Origin: Capnocytophaga sp. oral taxon 863 str. F0517
Lineage (GTDB): Bacteria; Bacteroidota; Bacteroidia; Flavobacteriales; Flavobacteriaceae
Length of the DNA: 64,000 nucleotides
Assembly: GCF_000466425.1 (NCBI RefSeq)
Contig: NZ_KE992168.1
Coordinates: forward strand, 19,908-83,907
Reading direction: 5' to 3'
The position numbers and the translations under genes are program-made. A model generated the notes under the pieces. It was given only the letters and a program-made list of their open reading frames with translations. It had not been told where the DNA came from and searched no databases. Each line of letters starts with the position of its first letter. Position 1 is the first letter of the stretch. This document shows positions 15,922 to 24,640 of this stretch, piece after piece.

Positions 15922-17151
15922 TTATTTTGCTTTAGAATTCTGTCGTCTGTGAGGTGGTTTCGGCATGAAGGGGCTACTACCATCCTGCTGATTGCCTTCT
16001 GCCTTAGCCGAAGGATTGAAGCTATTGAGTGCGGTAACTACCTCTTCTCCCTGAGAGAGCCCACTGACTACCTCTACATGGATGCCATCATTACTTCCTA
16101 TCACAATTGCTTTTTGAGCAAGACTTCCATCTGTGTTCTCTACCCATACTTGTTTGTTCTTTCCCTTGCTACGCTTCACCTCTGGCATAGGAGTCTTGAT
16201 CCCTTTCTGCACATAATATTCGGCTAAAAGAGCAAGGTCTGGAGAGAAGTTAATGGCTTTGTTGTTAAGAACTACCACATCTTTAAGCTCATTGGTATAG
16301 ATGACAATAGTCGCGGTAAGGCCAGGCTTGAGCTTCTCTTCCGGATTTTCGGCATCTACAATAACCGTATAGGTCACCACATTGGAAGTTGTGGTAGGGG
16401 AAAGCCGCACTTGAGATACTATCCCTTGAAATTCCTCCAAGGGATAGGCATCCACGGTGAAGGTTACCCGCTGTCCTACTTTCACCTGTCCTATATCGGC
16501 CTCATCCACATTGGCCTCCACTTGCATTTTTTTAATATCTTTGGCTATCTTAAAGAGGGTTGGCGCACTGATAGAAGCAGCCACCGTTTGTCCTACCTCT
16601 ACTTCTTTGCTGAGGATCACCCCATCGATAGGAGCATAGATATTGGCATAGCCCAAGTTGGTTTTTGCCTGATTGAGCATCGTAAGGCGTTGGGTCACGG
16701 CAGCCTTGGCGTTATGAAGTTGGTAATAAGCTTGCTCATAATCGGCCTTACTAATGATTTGGCTATCATACATTTTCTTTTTCCTATCATAGTTTTGTTG
16801 GTAATAGGACACCTCATTGAGCGCTGCATTATAGTTGGCTTGCGCATTGATCACATTCTCCTGCAGATTGGTTTTATCTAGCTCGGCTATGAGCTCTCCC
16901 TTTTTTACCTGAGAGTTGTAATCTACATATATTTTGCTCACTAAGCCTGATACTTGGGTACCTACCTCGACCTCATCTACCGGTTGTACACTTCCAGTGG
17001 CGGTCACCTCGGTAGTGACATCCCCTTTCTCTACTTTTTCTTTTTGCAAGACAATGATGGAGGGCTTTTCGCTAAAGAAAAACCGATACGCCCCATACCC
17101 TACTCCCACAAGTAATAGGGCAAATATAGTTGTTCTTACTATCTTTTTCAT
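15922..17151 (-). CDS. HlyD/MacA-type periplasmic efflux adaptor
   Basis: 409 residues. An N-terminal membrane anchor (TTIFALLLVGVGYGAYRFFF) is followed by a lipoyl-like half (VEVGTQVSGLVSKIYVDYNSQVKKGELIAELD). A helical hairpin (about 95-165), the second lipoyl half (YAPIDGVILSKEVEVGQTV) and beta-barrel and membrane-proximal domains complete it. It bridges the inner-membrane transporter and the outer-membrane channel. It lies between tolC-like and ABC ATPase genes on the same strand, the MacA-MacB-TolC arrangement. The cargo is unknown. Confidence 0.93.
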   Translation of the reverse strand: MKKIVRTTIFALLLVGVGYGAYRFFFSEKPSIIVLQKEKVEKGDVTTEVTATGSVQPVDEVEVGTQVSGLVSKIYVDYNSQVKKGELIAELDKTNLQENVINAQANYNAALNEVSYYQQNYDRKKKMYDSQIISKADYEQAYYQLHNAKAAVTQRLTMLNQAKTNLGYANIYAPIDGVILSKEVEVGQTVAASISAPTLFKIAKDIKKMQVEANVDEADIGQVKVGQRVTFTVDAYPLEEFQGIVSQVRLSPTTTSNVVTYTVIVDAENPEEKLKPGLTATIVIYTNELKDVVVLNNKAINFSPDLALLAEYYVQKGIKTPMPEVKRSKGKNKQVWVENTDGSLAQKAIVIGSNDGIHVEVVSGLSQGEEVVTALNSFNPSAKAEGNQQDGSSPFMPKPPHRRQNSKAK

Positions 17152-17264
17152 TCTTTTTATTATTGGTGAATCTTAATATTTTTTATAATAGGCACATGCT
17201 AAAGTCGCTACACCTACTTATATGTGAATTAGGTGATTTGTTTCCAAAAGAATCTTATCACGGA

Positions 17265-17282
17265 GGCGAATTGCCATTCGCC
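17265..17282. repeat. Short REP-like palindrome GGCGAAT-N4-ATTCGCC
   Basis: A perfect 7-bp inverted repeat with a 4-base spacer, GC-rich against the AT-rich intergenic background, between the tolC-like and hlyD-type genes. It may be a REP-like element or a processing hairpin; no second copy was found in the window. Confidence 0.5.
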
Positions 17283-17300
17283 CCTACAAATTACTATTCG

Positions 17301-18611
17301 TTATTCACTAATGGTTATCTCTTTGCCTTGATAGAAATTCAGCAATTGTTGGTAGAGTAATACCATATATTTATTCTGTAGGTAAGTCTGTTCGGCATTG
17401 AGATAAGTATTCATACTCACTAACAGTTCGGTATTGGTTAGGTTGCCAAACTGATGTTTTTTCTGAGCCAACTCATAAGCCAATTTAGCATTGTCACGTG
17501 CCTTTTTGGAGGCTTCCTCCTGAGCCTGACGAGTGGTAGCGTTGTGCCAGGCAGTTTCTATCTTGGTATAAAGTTCTTTTTCGGCCTGCTTGCGATCCAG
17601 CTCGGCTTGAGAGACGGAAAGCTGCGCCAAGGCTACATTATTTTTGTTTTGGAAGCGAGTAAAAATAGGGATATTTAGGGAAAGCCCAATCGTCTGCCCA
17701 AAGTTATTCTTGAGTTGGGCTGCATATTTCTCAATATCTCTGTCCGAGTAACCGGTATTGACGCCTCCACTTAAGGAAAGCGAAGGGAGATAGCCCGCCT
17801 TGGCGATTTGGATATCCTTTTGCGCTAGCTCCTTTTGCTTATCATATATCTTAGTAGTCGGTAGCTGCTCCAATGCTTGTCTGTATACCTCTTCTTTATT
17901 GGCTATAGGAGCGCTAACCTCTTCCTTACGGATAATTTCGACCCCAAACTCCGTACCAGGGGGGAGTTCCAAAAGTTGTTTGAGCGTAAGCAACTGGGTT
18001 TCATATTGGTTTTTAGCCAAGACTACATTATACTGATTATTGGCATGCTGGGTCTCTATCTCTATAAGGTCTATCTTGGCTATAGCACCATTCTCATACT
18101 TTTGTTGTGCTTGAGTGAGCTGCTCTTCAGAGGAGAGCACGGTATTTTTAGCCACCGCAATATTCTCATATTGGTAGAGTACTTGCAGGTAAGCCTCCAA
18201 TACACTCAGGGTAATATTGTTCTGAGCCTCTTTTACATAGAGGTCGTTCTGTTCAAGGGCAAGGGTAGCACGCTCTATTTGCAGATTGAGTTTGTTCCCC
18301 TCATACAGAGGCATAGAGGCATTGACGCCCATACTATTGGTGATAGTTGTCTGATTGACCCTATTGTTAGTAATTTGATTGATTACCGAACCATGATTGG
18401 CATTAGCCGAAATATTTGCACTGACCGAAGGCAACCGGTTGTTCTTGGCCTGATCTAAGTTAATCGCTGCTGTTTGTTGCCCTAATTGGGTTTTCTTAAC
18501 GGTTATATTGTTATCAACAGCATAGCGGATACAGTCTGCCAAAGACCATATCTTTTGTTGTCCCCACATAGGTACGGACAAAAGGGAGACAAAGAGTATT
18601 TTGTATTTCAT
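17301..18611 (-). CDS. TolC family outer-membrane efflux channel
   Basis: About 436 residues from the ATG at 18611 (MKYKILFVSLLSVPMWGQ, a signal peptide); the TTG at 18620 is less likely. The duplicated TolC pattern is present: long helices (about 110-215 and 320-420) with the usual LPSVSANISANANHG and YLPSLSLSGGVN segments that start the beta strands of each half. It forms the outer-membrane channel of a tripartite efflux system. It is first of three genes in the order channel, adaptor, ATPase. A 149-base gap with a small palindrome separates it from the adaptor gene. Confidence 0.93.
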   Translation of the reverse strand: MKYKILFVSLLSVPMWGQQKIWSLADCIRYAVDNNITVKKTQLGQQTAAINLDQAKNNRLPSVSANISANANHGSVINQITNNRVNQTTITNSMGVNASMPLYEGNKLNLQIERATLALEQNDLYVKEAQNNITLSVLEAYLQVLYQYENIAVAKNTVLSSEEQLTQAQQKYENGAIAKIDLIEIETQHANNQYNVVLAKNQYETQLLTLKQLLELPPGTEFGVEIIRKEEVSAPIANKEEVYRQALEQLPTTKIYDKQKELAQKDIQIAKAGYLPSLSLSGGVNTGYSDRDIEKYAAQLKNNFGQTIGLSLNIPIFTRFQNKNNVALAQLSVSQAELDRKQAEKELYTKIETAWHNATTRQAQEEASKKARDNAKLAYELAQKKHQFGNLTNTELLVSMNTYLNAEQTYLQNKYMVLLYQQLLNFYQGKEITISE

Positions 18612-18634
18612 TTTCAACAATTGATTTTGAACGA

Positions 18635-18642
18635 CAAAAATA
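18635..18642 (-). promoter_or_regulatory. -7 promoter box for the tolC-like operon
   Basis: Minus strand TATTTTTG, an exact TAnnTTTG match, 24 bases before the ATG at 18611. Confidence 0.5.
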
Positions 18643-18871
18643 CTTATTTTTTTTCAATCAAAGAAATAAATAGTTGAGAAAATATACAGTTTTTTCATAT
18701 CCTTTCCCTTTAATGCTTATATATGACATAGAAGCATCTTCTCTTAATTTATTTAACATTTATATTTATAATACAAAAGACATAAAATCACAAAAAATAA
18801 GCAGTTGCATTCTATAAAAGTTAAATAAATGTTTATTTTACAAATGTTTTATTTTCTAAATTATTTTTTAT

Positions 18872-18879
18872 TAACTTTG
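18872..18879 (+). promoter_or_regulatory. -7 promoter box for the 18899 gene
   Basis: TAACTTTG, an exact TAnnTTTG, 20 bases before the start. The rest of the divergent gap (18621-18870) is AT-rich with no other recognisable element. Confidence 0.5.
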
Positions 18880-18898
18880 TTCCTATAACCATGAAAAT

Positions 18899-20053
18899 AT
18901 GAAAACATTCGTCTTATTTCTACTCACTCCGCTTCTGTATGCTCAACAGCTTACTAAGAAATATATAGTTGATGGGCAGACAAAGCAGCCTTTGTCCTCT
19001 GTGATTATACATGATATCCACAACTATACCCTCACCAATGAGGACGGTTATTTCTTTTTTCACGCCTCTGGTGATACTATCACTATCAAGCTATTAGGAT
19101 ATAAGACACTTAAAATCACTCCAGAGCAACTCAACAGAGAAAAAGATACCCTTTTCCTTGACCCTAAACCGATAGAACTCAGTGAGGTTGTAGTGGGAAG
19201 CAATCCTGAAATACTATCACAGGTCTATAGAAAAGCCCTTGATAATTACCCGAACGAACCTTTTGTAGAAGATTTCTTTTTGCGCTGTGTCCTCAAGCTA
19301 AATGGAGATTTCCTAAAAATAGAAGACATCGCAGGACGTGTAAAGCGTAACAAATTATTGGGATTAAGTAAGGATATAAAATTTGATTTCCAATTACTTA
19401 ACATGAGAAAATTCGGAATAGAAAACAAAGATAAGTATAGCGAAGACCTTGCATTACTTTCCCTAAGAGATGTTTTTCTTTGGTATAGTTCTTTGCTTTT
19501 CCTTGATTACCAAAGATTTAACTTCTCAGCTCCTACCATAGTTGATGACACCCATAAGAAGATCAATCATTTCCCTAAGAATAACAATTTCTATGATGGA
19601 GTGGGACATCTTGTCATCAATACAAAGGATTATAGTATTGTTGAACGTTCTGACAAGATAAATGACACTACGATAGATAAGATTCCATGGAACAAAAAAT
19701 TATGGGTTAAGTTCAGGACTTCCTATTATTCCCTAAAAGAAATATGTGAAAGCAGTAGCAATGGAAAATACTTTATTGCCTCTGCCTGCCTAGCTCAGCA
19801 AGTGGAGGTATATAACAAGGCTCAAAAAAATCTCTATGACATAGAATACCAACTTGTCATAACCCGTCCTTTTTCTCTTATAAGCACCTTTAAGCCCAAT
19901 GTCAATGCCAAAGCTGAACTATTCAAACTAAATATTCCCTACAACAAGGATTTTTGGGAAAAACAAAATCAACTCCCACTAACTGACCAAATGCAGGCTT
20001 TTATAAAGAATGCTCATAACCAAAAAGAATATCGCATCATATCCAATTTTTAA
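18899..20053 (+). CDS. Secreted protein with carboxypeptidase-like regulatory domain
   Basis: 384 residues. The signal peptide is MKTFVLFLLTPLLYAQ. Next is a CarboxypepD_reg-like beta-sandwich (about 20-95: VDGQTKQPLSSVII, LTNEDGYFFF, LGYKTLKI), and then a linker ELSEVVV typical of Bacteroidota surface proteins. The C-terminal part (about 110-384) is unrecognised and lacks a TonB-receptor plug or barrel, so this is not a full receptor. A 4-codon ATG AAA ATA TGA overlaps the true start. It has its own -7 box. Function is unknown; location is envelope. Confidence 0.75.
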   Translation: MKTFVLFLLTPLLYAQQLTKKYIVDGQTKQPLSSVIIHDIHNYTLTNEDGYFFFHASGDTITIKLLGYKTLKITPEQLNREKDTLFLDPKPIELSEVVVGSNPEILSQVYRKALDNYPNEPFVEDFFLRCVLKLNGDFLKIEDIAGRVKRNKLLGLSKDIKFDFQLLNMRKFGIENKDKYSEDLALLSLRDVFLWYSSLLFLDYQRFNFSAPTIVDDTHKKINHFPKNNNFYDGVGHLVINTKDYSIVERSDKINDTTIDKIPWNKKLWVKFRTSYYSLKEICESSSNGKYFIASACLAQQVEVYNKAQKNLYDIEYQLVITRPFSLISTFKPNVNAKAELFKLNIPYNKDFWEKQNQLPLTDQMQAFIKNAHNQKEYRIISNF

Positions 20054-20077
20054 GAACGAGATTAAAGGTTAATTTCC

Positions 20078-20108
20078 TTTGTTTGCTAAAAATTATCTCT
20101 TAACTTTG
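20078..20108 (+). promoter_or_regulatory. Promoter for the 20133 gene (-33 and -7)
   Basis: TTTG at 20078-20081, a 19-base spacer, then TAACTTTG (20101-20108). This is a full match to the Bacteroidota consensus and supports the ATG at 20133. Confidence 0.75.
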
Positions 20109-20132
20109 CACAGAAATAAGATTATATTTCTT

Positions 20133-21008
20133 ATGAAAGAAAATGATTTCAAAATTGTATTTGACAGTAACAAACATGAAGTTGATGTAGAGACACTTAT
20201 AGGCTGTCTTATGCACACCTCTAATATTATTCAAGAGGTGAATAGAAGTCTGCAAACTGAAAAAAAGATAGAAGTAAAAATTAAAGCTCTTGAGAAAGGA
20301 AGTTTTGAGATACATGTTGAACTAATAGAAAAACTCATAGAATCTCTTTTCTCCTCCGAAAGTGTTAATTATGGAGCTTCTATTGTAGCCATTGTAGGAG
20401 GCTTATATGCCTTTGCTCAATTTCTAAAAGGAAAAAAACCTCAAAAAACGACCTCAAAAGGAGATTATATAGAAATAACCAATATCAATGGGGATATTAC
20501 ACTCGTCCAAACAAATGTATATAATATCTTCAATGAAAATAAAACAGTTAGGGACAATATCGCCAAACAGTTCGCTGTACTGAGTAAAAGTACGGATATA
20601 TCTGGCTTCAGTTTTAACTCTAACACAGAAAGCACTTATGTTCCATATGATGATTTCCCTCTGATTGCCAACAAATTAGACGGTTTAGATGAAGTATCAA
20701 AAGAACCAATAAGAGAAGTCTTGACCGACAAAAAGATACTTATCATTCGTGCTAGCTTCACCAAAGACCTCAAGTGGGACTTTGTATTTCAAGGACAGAA
20801 AATAGCTGCTAAAATGGAAGACGAGGAGATTATCAAGATTATAGACAACGGAGAAAAATTCTCCAAAGGTGATTATATGCTTGTTGATTTGGAAGTGACC
20901 AGTTTCTATGACCCTGAACTCGAAACACACCTCCTTACCAAGGATAGCTACAAAATACTCAAGTACAAAGCTCATATCCCCTCCCCAAAGCAAGGAAAAC
21001 TTTTTTAA
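20133..21008 (+). CDS. Unknown protein with a central membrane segment
   Basis: 291 residues from the ATG at 20133; the TTG at 20079 is part of a promoter. I cannot name a family. The N-terminal part (1-70) looks alpha/beta, with IVFDSNKHEVDVE and the segment KIKALEKGSFEIHVEL. Residues about 80-100 form one hydrophobic helix (ASIVAIVGGLYAFAQFL). A KGKKPQKTT linker precedes a beta-rich C-terminal half with an isolated TKDLKWDFVFQG motif. The plan suggests a single-pass membrane protein with two soluble domains. It is monocistronic, with an excellent promoter. AT content is high, which may hint at horizontal transfer. Confidence 0.7.
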   Translation: MKENDFKIVFDSNKHEVDVETLIGCLMHTSNIIQEVNRSLQTEKKIEVKIKALEKGSFEIHVELIEKLIESLFSSESVNYGASIVAIVGGLYAFAQFLKGKKPQKTTSKGDYIEITNINGDITLVQTNVYNIFNENKTVRDNIAKQFAVLSKSTDISGFSFNSNTESTYVPYDDFPLIANKLDGLDEVSKEPIREVLTDKKILIIRASFTKDLKWDFVFQGQKIAAKMEDEEIIKIIDNGEKFSKGDYMLVDLEVTSFYDPELETHLLTKDSYKILKYKAHIPSPKQGKLF

Positions 21009-21110
21009 AACGGCTAAAATCTATTATCATTACAGCTCCCCTTCTATTTCTTATGAGATAAGTGGATAGCCGCTACCGAAAAAGACTATAAAAAATTTCA
21101 CGAAAAAGAC

Positions 21111-21141
21111 TTGCCTAATACAAAATAATATAGTATTTTTG
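21111..21141 (+). promoter_or_regulatory. Promoter for rplS (-33 and -7)
   Basis: TTG at 21111-21113, a 20-base spacer and TATTTTTG at 21134-21141. Transcription should start near 21147, giving an untranslated leader of roughly 65 bases. Confidence 0.7.
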
Positions 21142-21147
21142 CGCCCG

Positions 21148-21204
21148 CTAAGTAACCTCTGGCGAGGGACGTGTATGTTGCTTAGGGTTTACCTAAAATT
21201 TTTT
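21148..21204 (+). promoter_or_regulatory. Structured rplS leader, possible attenuator
   Basis: Two incompatible structures can form. Structure A pairs CTAAGTAAC (21148-21156) with GTTGCTTAG (21177-21185), enclosing a CCTC/GAGG hairpin. Structure B pairs TTAGG (21182-21186) with CCTAA (21192-21196), followed by six T (21199-21204), like a weak terminator. They share TTAG at 21182-21185. Ribosomal-protein genes often carry autoregulatory leaders; control by L19 is inferred. Confidence 0.5.
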
Positions 21205-21212
21205 ATACTTTT

Positions 21213-21563
21213 ATGGAGTCTTTATTAAAGTACGTACAAGACACTTTCATTGCTAAGAAAGATTTCCCCGAGTTCTCCACAGGGGACACTATTACAGTGT
21301 ATTACGAAATCAAGGAAGGAGAAAAATCCCGTGTTCAGTTCTTCAGAGGGGTTGTGATCCAGCGCCGTGGTACAGGTGCCACTGAGACTTTTACCATTCG
21401 TAAAATGTCCGGTGAGGTAGGTGTAGAGCGTATCTTCCCTATCAACATGCCTGCTATCCAAAAAATCGAAGTAAACAAACGTGGTAAAGTGCGTCGTGCA
21501 CGTATCTACTACTACCGTGAACTACGTGGTAAGAAAGCTCGTATCAAAGAAATACGAAAATAA
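21213..21563 (+). CDS. rplS: 50S ribosomal protein L19
   Basis: 116 residues, a complete L19 protein with [34 protein letters not shown]-type core ([12 protein letters not shown]) and the basic C-terminus [20 protein letters not shown]. It lies at the interface of the ribosomal subunits. The gene is monocistronic, between a promoter with a structured leader and a strong terminator. In many other bacteria it follows trmD, which is absent here. Confidence 0.98.
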   Translation: MESLLKYVQDTFIAKKDFPEFSTGDTITVYYEIKEGEKSRVQFFRGVVIQRRGTGATETFTIRKMSGEVGVERIFPINMPAIQKIEVNKRGKVRRARIYYYRELRGKKARIKEIRK

Positions 21564-21588
21564 TCTTTTAGCTTACACAAAGTATAAG

Positions 21589-21618
21589 ATAAGGTTGTCA
21601 AATGACAACCTTATTTTG
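21589..21618 (+). terminator. Terminator after rplS
   Basis: Perfect 12-bp inverted repeat (ATAAGGTTGTCA with TGACAACCTTAT), nominal 2-base loop, then TTTG TT. Starts 26 bases past the stop. Confidence 0.8.
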
Positions 21619-21677
21619 TTAAGAAAAAAATAACAATACAAACTTTTGAAATAATGAGTTTGTATTGATTTTTTTTA

Positions 21678-21685
21678 TACTTTTG
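21678..21685 (+). promoter_or_regulatory. Probable -7 box for superoxide dismutase gene
   Basis: TACTTTTG, exact TAnnTTTG, 28 bases before the start. The TTTG motifs upstream are not at the usual spacing. Confidence 0.45.
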
Positions 21686-21712
21686 TAGCTTATTACTAAA
21701 AAATAATTTTTT

Positions 21713-22315
21713 ATGTCATTTAACTTACCCCAACTTCCTTACGCCTATGATGCCTTGGAGCCTCATATCGATGCGCGTACTATGGAAATTCACTACACCA
21801 AACACCACAAAGCCTATACTGATAATCTAAATAATGCAATCAAGGGGACGCCCCTTGAAGGAAAAACAATTGAGGAAATCCTACAAAACTTAGACCCTGA
21901 GAACAAGGCCGTTCGCAACAATGGGGGTGGTTACTACAACCACAATCTGTTCTGGGAAATCCTCTCCCCTACTCCTTCTAAGCCTTCTGAGGAACTTTCT
22001 AAGGCTATAGAAGCTGCTTTTGGCTCCTTTGAGGCCTTCAAAGAGGCTTTTTCTAAGGCTGCCGCAACCCAATTCGGCTCCGGATGGGCGTGGCTAGCGG
22101 TAGAAAAAGGAGGGAAAGTAGCGGTATGTGCCACTGCTAATCAGGACAACCCACTGATGTCTCACATCAAGTGCGGCACCCCTATCTTAGGATTGGATGT
22201 ATGGGAACATGCCTATTACCTTAACTATCAAAATCGCCGAGCCGACTATATCGAGGCTTTCTTCAAAGTAATTAATTGGGATAAAGTAAGCGAACTATAT
22301 CACCAATATAAATAA
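21713..22315 (+). CDS. sodB: Superoxide dismutase, Fe/Mn family
   Basis: 200 residues. Metal ligands are seen in HYTKHHKAY (first His), [12 protein letters not shown] (second His) and DVWEHAYY (Asp and His). Also present is [10 protein letters not shown]. It converts superoxide to hydrogen peroxide and oxygen in the cytoplasm. The metal (Fe, Mn or either) cannot be decided reliably by eye. It is monocistronic, from its own -7 box. Confidence 0.96.
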   Translation: MSFNLPQLPYAYDALEPHIDARTMEIHYTKHHKAYTDNLNNAIKGTPLEGKTIEEILQNLDPENKAVRNNGGGYYNHNLFWEILSPTPSKPSEELSKAIEAAFGSFEAFKEAFSKAAATQFGSGWAWLAVEKGGKVAVCATANQDNPLMSHIKCGTPILGLDVWEHAYYLNYQNRRADYIEAFFKVINWDKVSELYHQYK

Positions 22316-22390
22316 TTTTTGCTAAAGAGAGAAAATTGGCACGGTTATTGATTACTATAATAACATACGAAAACTCCTAAAAAAACGTCT

Positions 22391-23143
22391 ATGAAACCCA
22401 AAAAAAACCCCAATGTTGACCTGAAAAAACGCACAGGACTCTTTTTTTCTATAGGTCTTGCCATTGCTACCTTTGCTAGCCTTTATGCGATCAACTACAG
22501 ATCAGTAGAGGAAGGTAAGAAAAAAATAGAATTTGACAAGCTGATTGATACCACTGAGGATGTACAAGAAGTAGTCATGGAAGAGAATACCCCTCCCCCT
22601 GCTCCTACTGAACCTGAAAAGGTAGAAATCCAGCCTGAAGTTCTCACTCAGGTAGATGACGAGCAAAAGGTAGATACAGACTTCAAGTCCAATGACACCA
22701 GCAAGGATGATGCCTCCAATGTACCTGCCCCTAAGATTAGTAACACAGGAGTGCCAGGAGGTACCGGTACTGGAGACGAAGATATTGCGGATGATGTACA
22801 ATTCTTCGCTATTGAGCAAAAACCTATGTTCGAGCAGTGTAAAAATGTACCTAAGGAAGAGCAAGAAAAATGCTTCAAAAAAGCCTTGGATGCCTTCGTA
22901 AGCAAAACCCTTGTCTATCCTGAAGCGGCTATGCAAATGGGCTCTCAAGGACGTGTGGTGGTACAGTTCCGCATCAAAAAAGATGGAAATGTAGAGGTAA
23001 TCAATACCCAAGGTAAGGATAAAATCCTTGAAAAAGAAGCGCGCCGCGTGATCGAAAAGCTCCCTAAGCTGATCCCTGGCAAACAGCGTGACAGGCCGGT
23101 AGCCGTAATTTTCTCCTACCCTATTGTATTCAAACTGAACTAA
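22391..23143 (+). CDS. Energy transducer TonB
   Basis: 250 residues. A cytoplasmic KKRTG start is followed by a single membrane anchor (LFFSIGLAIATFASLYAI). A Pro/Glu/Asp-rich periplasmic linker (about 55-125) leads to the C-terminal TonB domain (about 165-250: LVYPEAAMQMGSQGRVVVQFRIKKDG, then a REARRVI-like segment and IFSYPIVFKLN). It passes inner-membrane energy to outer-membrane TonB-dependent transporters. ExbB/ExbD genes are not in the window, so this may be one of several TonB copies. The SCO-like gene starts 75 bases downstream. Confidence 0.9.
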   Translation: MKPKKNPNVDLKKRTGLFFSIGLAIATFASLYAINYRSVEEGKKKIEFDKLIDTTEDVQEVVMEENTPPPAPTEPEKVEIQPEVLTQVDDEQKVDTDFKSNDTSKDDASNVPAPKISNTGVPGGTGTGDEDIADDVQFFAIEQKPMFEQCKNVPKEEQEKCFKKALDAFVSKTLVYPEAAMQMGSQGRVVVQFRIKKDGNVEVINTQGKDKILEKEARRVIEKLPKLIPGKQRDRPVAVIFSYPIVFKLN

Positions 23144-23218
23144 GTAATAATTATTTGTCAAAAAGTGAATAGAGAGCGTAATCCCTACTGCTCCCTATTC
23201 GCTTTTGATTTTTTAGCT

Positions 23219-23851
23219 ATGAAAAAAAAATTACACTCCTTCCTATATAGCGCTCTTGCCTTAGCCCTCCTCTTAGGAAGTGCTTGGGGGGTACATACGC
23301 TAAGAAAAGGAAAATCTCACGGCCTCTTTATTGTAGGGAAAGCACCCGCTTTTTGCCTGACCGACCAGCACAACCAGCCCTTTTGTAATACTGATTTTAA
23401 GGGAAAAATATGGGTGGTCGATTTTTTCTTTACCTCCTGCCCTACCATCTGTCCAGTAATGACAGCCAACATGGTCGCAGTACAAGATGCCTTCGCTGAC
23501 AACTCCATTGGTATCGCCTCCTTTTCAATAGACCCAGAGACTGACACCCCTGAAGTATTACAGGCCTATGCTCAGAAAAAAGGCGTTCGCTCCCCCCACT
23601 GGCACTTACTCACCGGAGCAGAAGACCAAATCTATGACATAGCCAACAAAGGTTTCAATAGCTATGCCAAAGCAGGAGATACCCCTGAGAATTTCGAACA
23701 CTCCGGCCGCTTTGTCTTAGTAGATGCTCAAGGGAATATTGTCTGCCGAAAAGAAAATAGCAAGCCTATTTTCTTCTATGATGGTATGACCCCCGAAGGT
23801 ATCGCTATGCTTATAGAAGATATACATCGACTAAAGAATAATGACCAATAA
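23219..23851 (+). CDS. SCO1/SenC family copper-binding thioredoxin-like protein
   Basis: About 210 residues from the ATG at 23219 (MKKKLHSFLYSALALALLLG, signal or anchor); the GTG at 23165 adds no conserved sequence. The thioredoxin-like domain holds the copper-binding CxxxC in TSCPTICPVM and the conserved His in FEHSGRFVLVD. SCO proteins deliver copper to cytochrome oxidase or act as envelope thiol reductases. It ends 3 bases before rsmA, so the pair is probably co-transcribed. Confidence 0.9.
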   Translation: MKKKLHSFLYSALALALLLGSAWGVHTLRKGKSHGLFIVGKAPAFCLTDQHNQPFCNTDFKGKIWVVDFFFTSCPTICPVMTANMVAVQDAFADNSIGIASFSIDPETDTPEVLQAYAQKKGVRSPHWHLLTGAEDQIYDIANKGFNSYAKAGDTPENFEHSGRFVLVDAQGNIVCRKENSKPIFFYDGMTPEGIAMLIEDIHRLKNNDQ

Positions 23852-23854
23852 TAT

Positions 23855-24634
23855 ATGCCTATAAAAACAGCTGTACAGCCCAAAAAACACTTAGGACAAC
23901 ACTTCCTCAAAGACCTAAATATTGCCCAGCAAATCGCCCAAACCCTCTCCCTAAGCGGGTATAAGCATATACTGGAGATAGGCCCCGGTATGGGAGTACT
24001 TACCCAATTCCTCTTAGAGAAAGATATAGAAACCTTTGTTATTGAGATAGATAAAGAATCTGTAGCATACCTACAAGCGCACTTTACAAAACTCAAAGAC
24101 CACATCCTATCCGAGGATTTTCTTGCGTTCGACCTGGTTAGTTACTTTGCCAAAGAACCTTTTGCGATCATAGGAAACTTCCCCTATAATATCTCCTCCC
24201 AAATAGTCTTTAAGCTCCTTGAGATCCGGGCATTCGTTCCGGAGTTTGCCGGTATGTTCCAAAAAGAAGTAGCCGAACGTATCTGTGAGCGCCCAGGAAG
24301 CAAGTCCTATGGGATCCTCTCGGTACTCACCCAAGCCTTTTACGAGGCAGAATACCTCTTTACTGTACCCGAACATGTATTCAATCCGCCTCCAAAGGTA
24401 AAAAGTGGCGTTATTCGCCTAAGGCGTAAGCAGGACTATACACTCCCTTGTGATGAGAAAACCTTTTTCACTGTAGTAAAGACAGCCTTTGGCCAACGCC
24501 GTAAGACACTGCGCAATAGCCTTAAGTCTTTCCTTATAGGAAAAGAGCATCTCAAGACGGAGTCCTTGTTCGACAAGCGTCCTGAAATGCTCTCTGTAAG
24601 TGATTTTATCACCCTTACCCAGTGGTTCAGCTAA
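23855..24634 (+). CDS. rsmA: 16S rRNA dimethyladenosine transferase
   Basis: 259 residues. The N-terminal QHFLKD segment and the SAM-binding motif [15 protein letters not shown] are followed by the catalytic motif NFPYNIS. The C-terminal small domain has [13 protein letters not shown]. It methylates two adjacent adenines near the 3' end of 16S rRNA during small-subunit maturation. Also known as ksgA. Confidence 0.96.
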   Translation: MPIKTAVQPKKHLGQHFLKDLNIAQQIAQTLSLSGYKHILEIGPGMGVLTQFLLEKDIETFVIEIDKESVAYLQAHFTKLKDHILSEDFLAFDLVSYFAKEPFAIIGNFPYNISSQIVFKLLEIRAFVPEFAGMFQKEVAERICERPGSKSYGILSVLTQAFYEAEYLFTVPEHVFNPPPKVKSGVIRLRRKQDYTLPCDEKTFFTVVKTAFGQRRKTLRNSLKSFLIGKEHLKTESLFDKRPEMLSVSDFITLTQWFS

Positions 24635-24640
24635 GTAATC

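Noticed and set aside
15909-15983. N-terminal extension of the ABC ATPase
   Set aside because: It overlaps the adaptor gene; the ATG at 15908 sits just after that gene and starts directly before the ATPase fold.
21060-21128. Open stretch reading DKWIAATEKDYKKFHEKDLP before rplS
   Set aside because: No start codon, only about 22 codons after a stop, and it runs into the rplS promoter region; could be a remnant but evidence is too thin.
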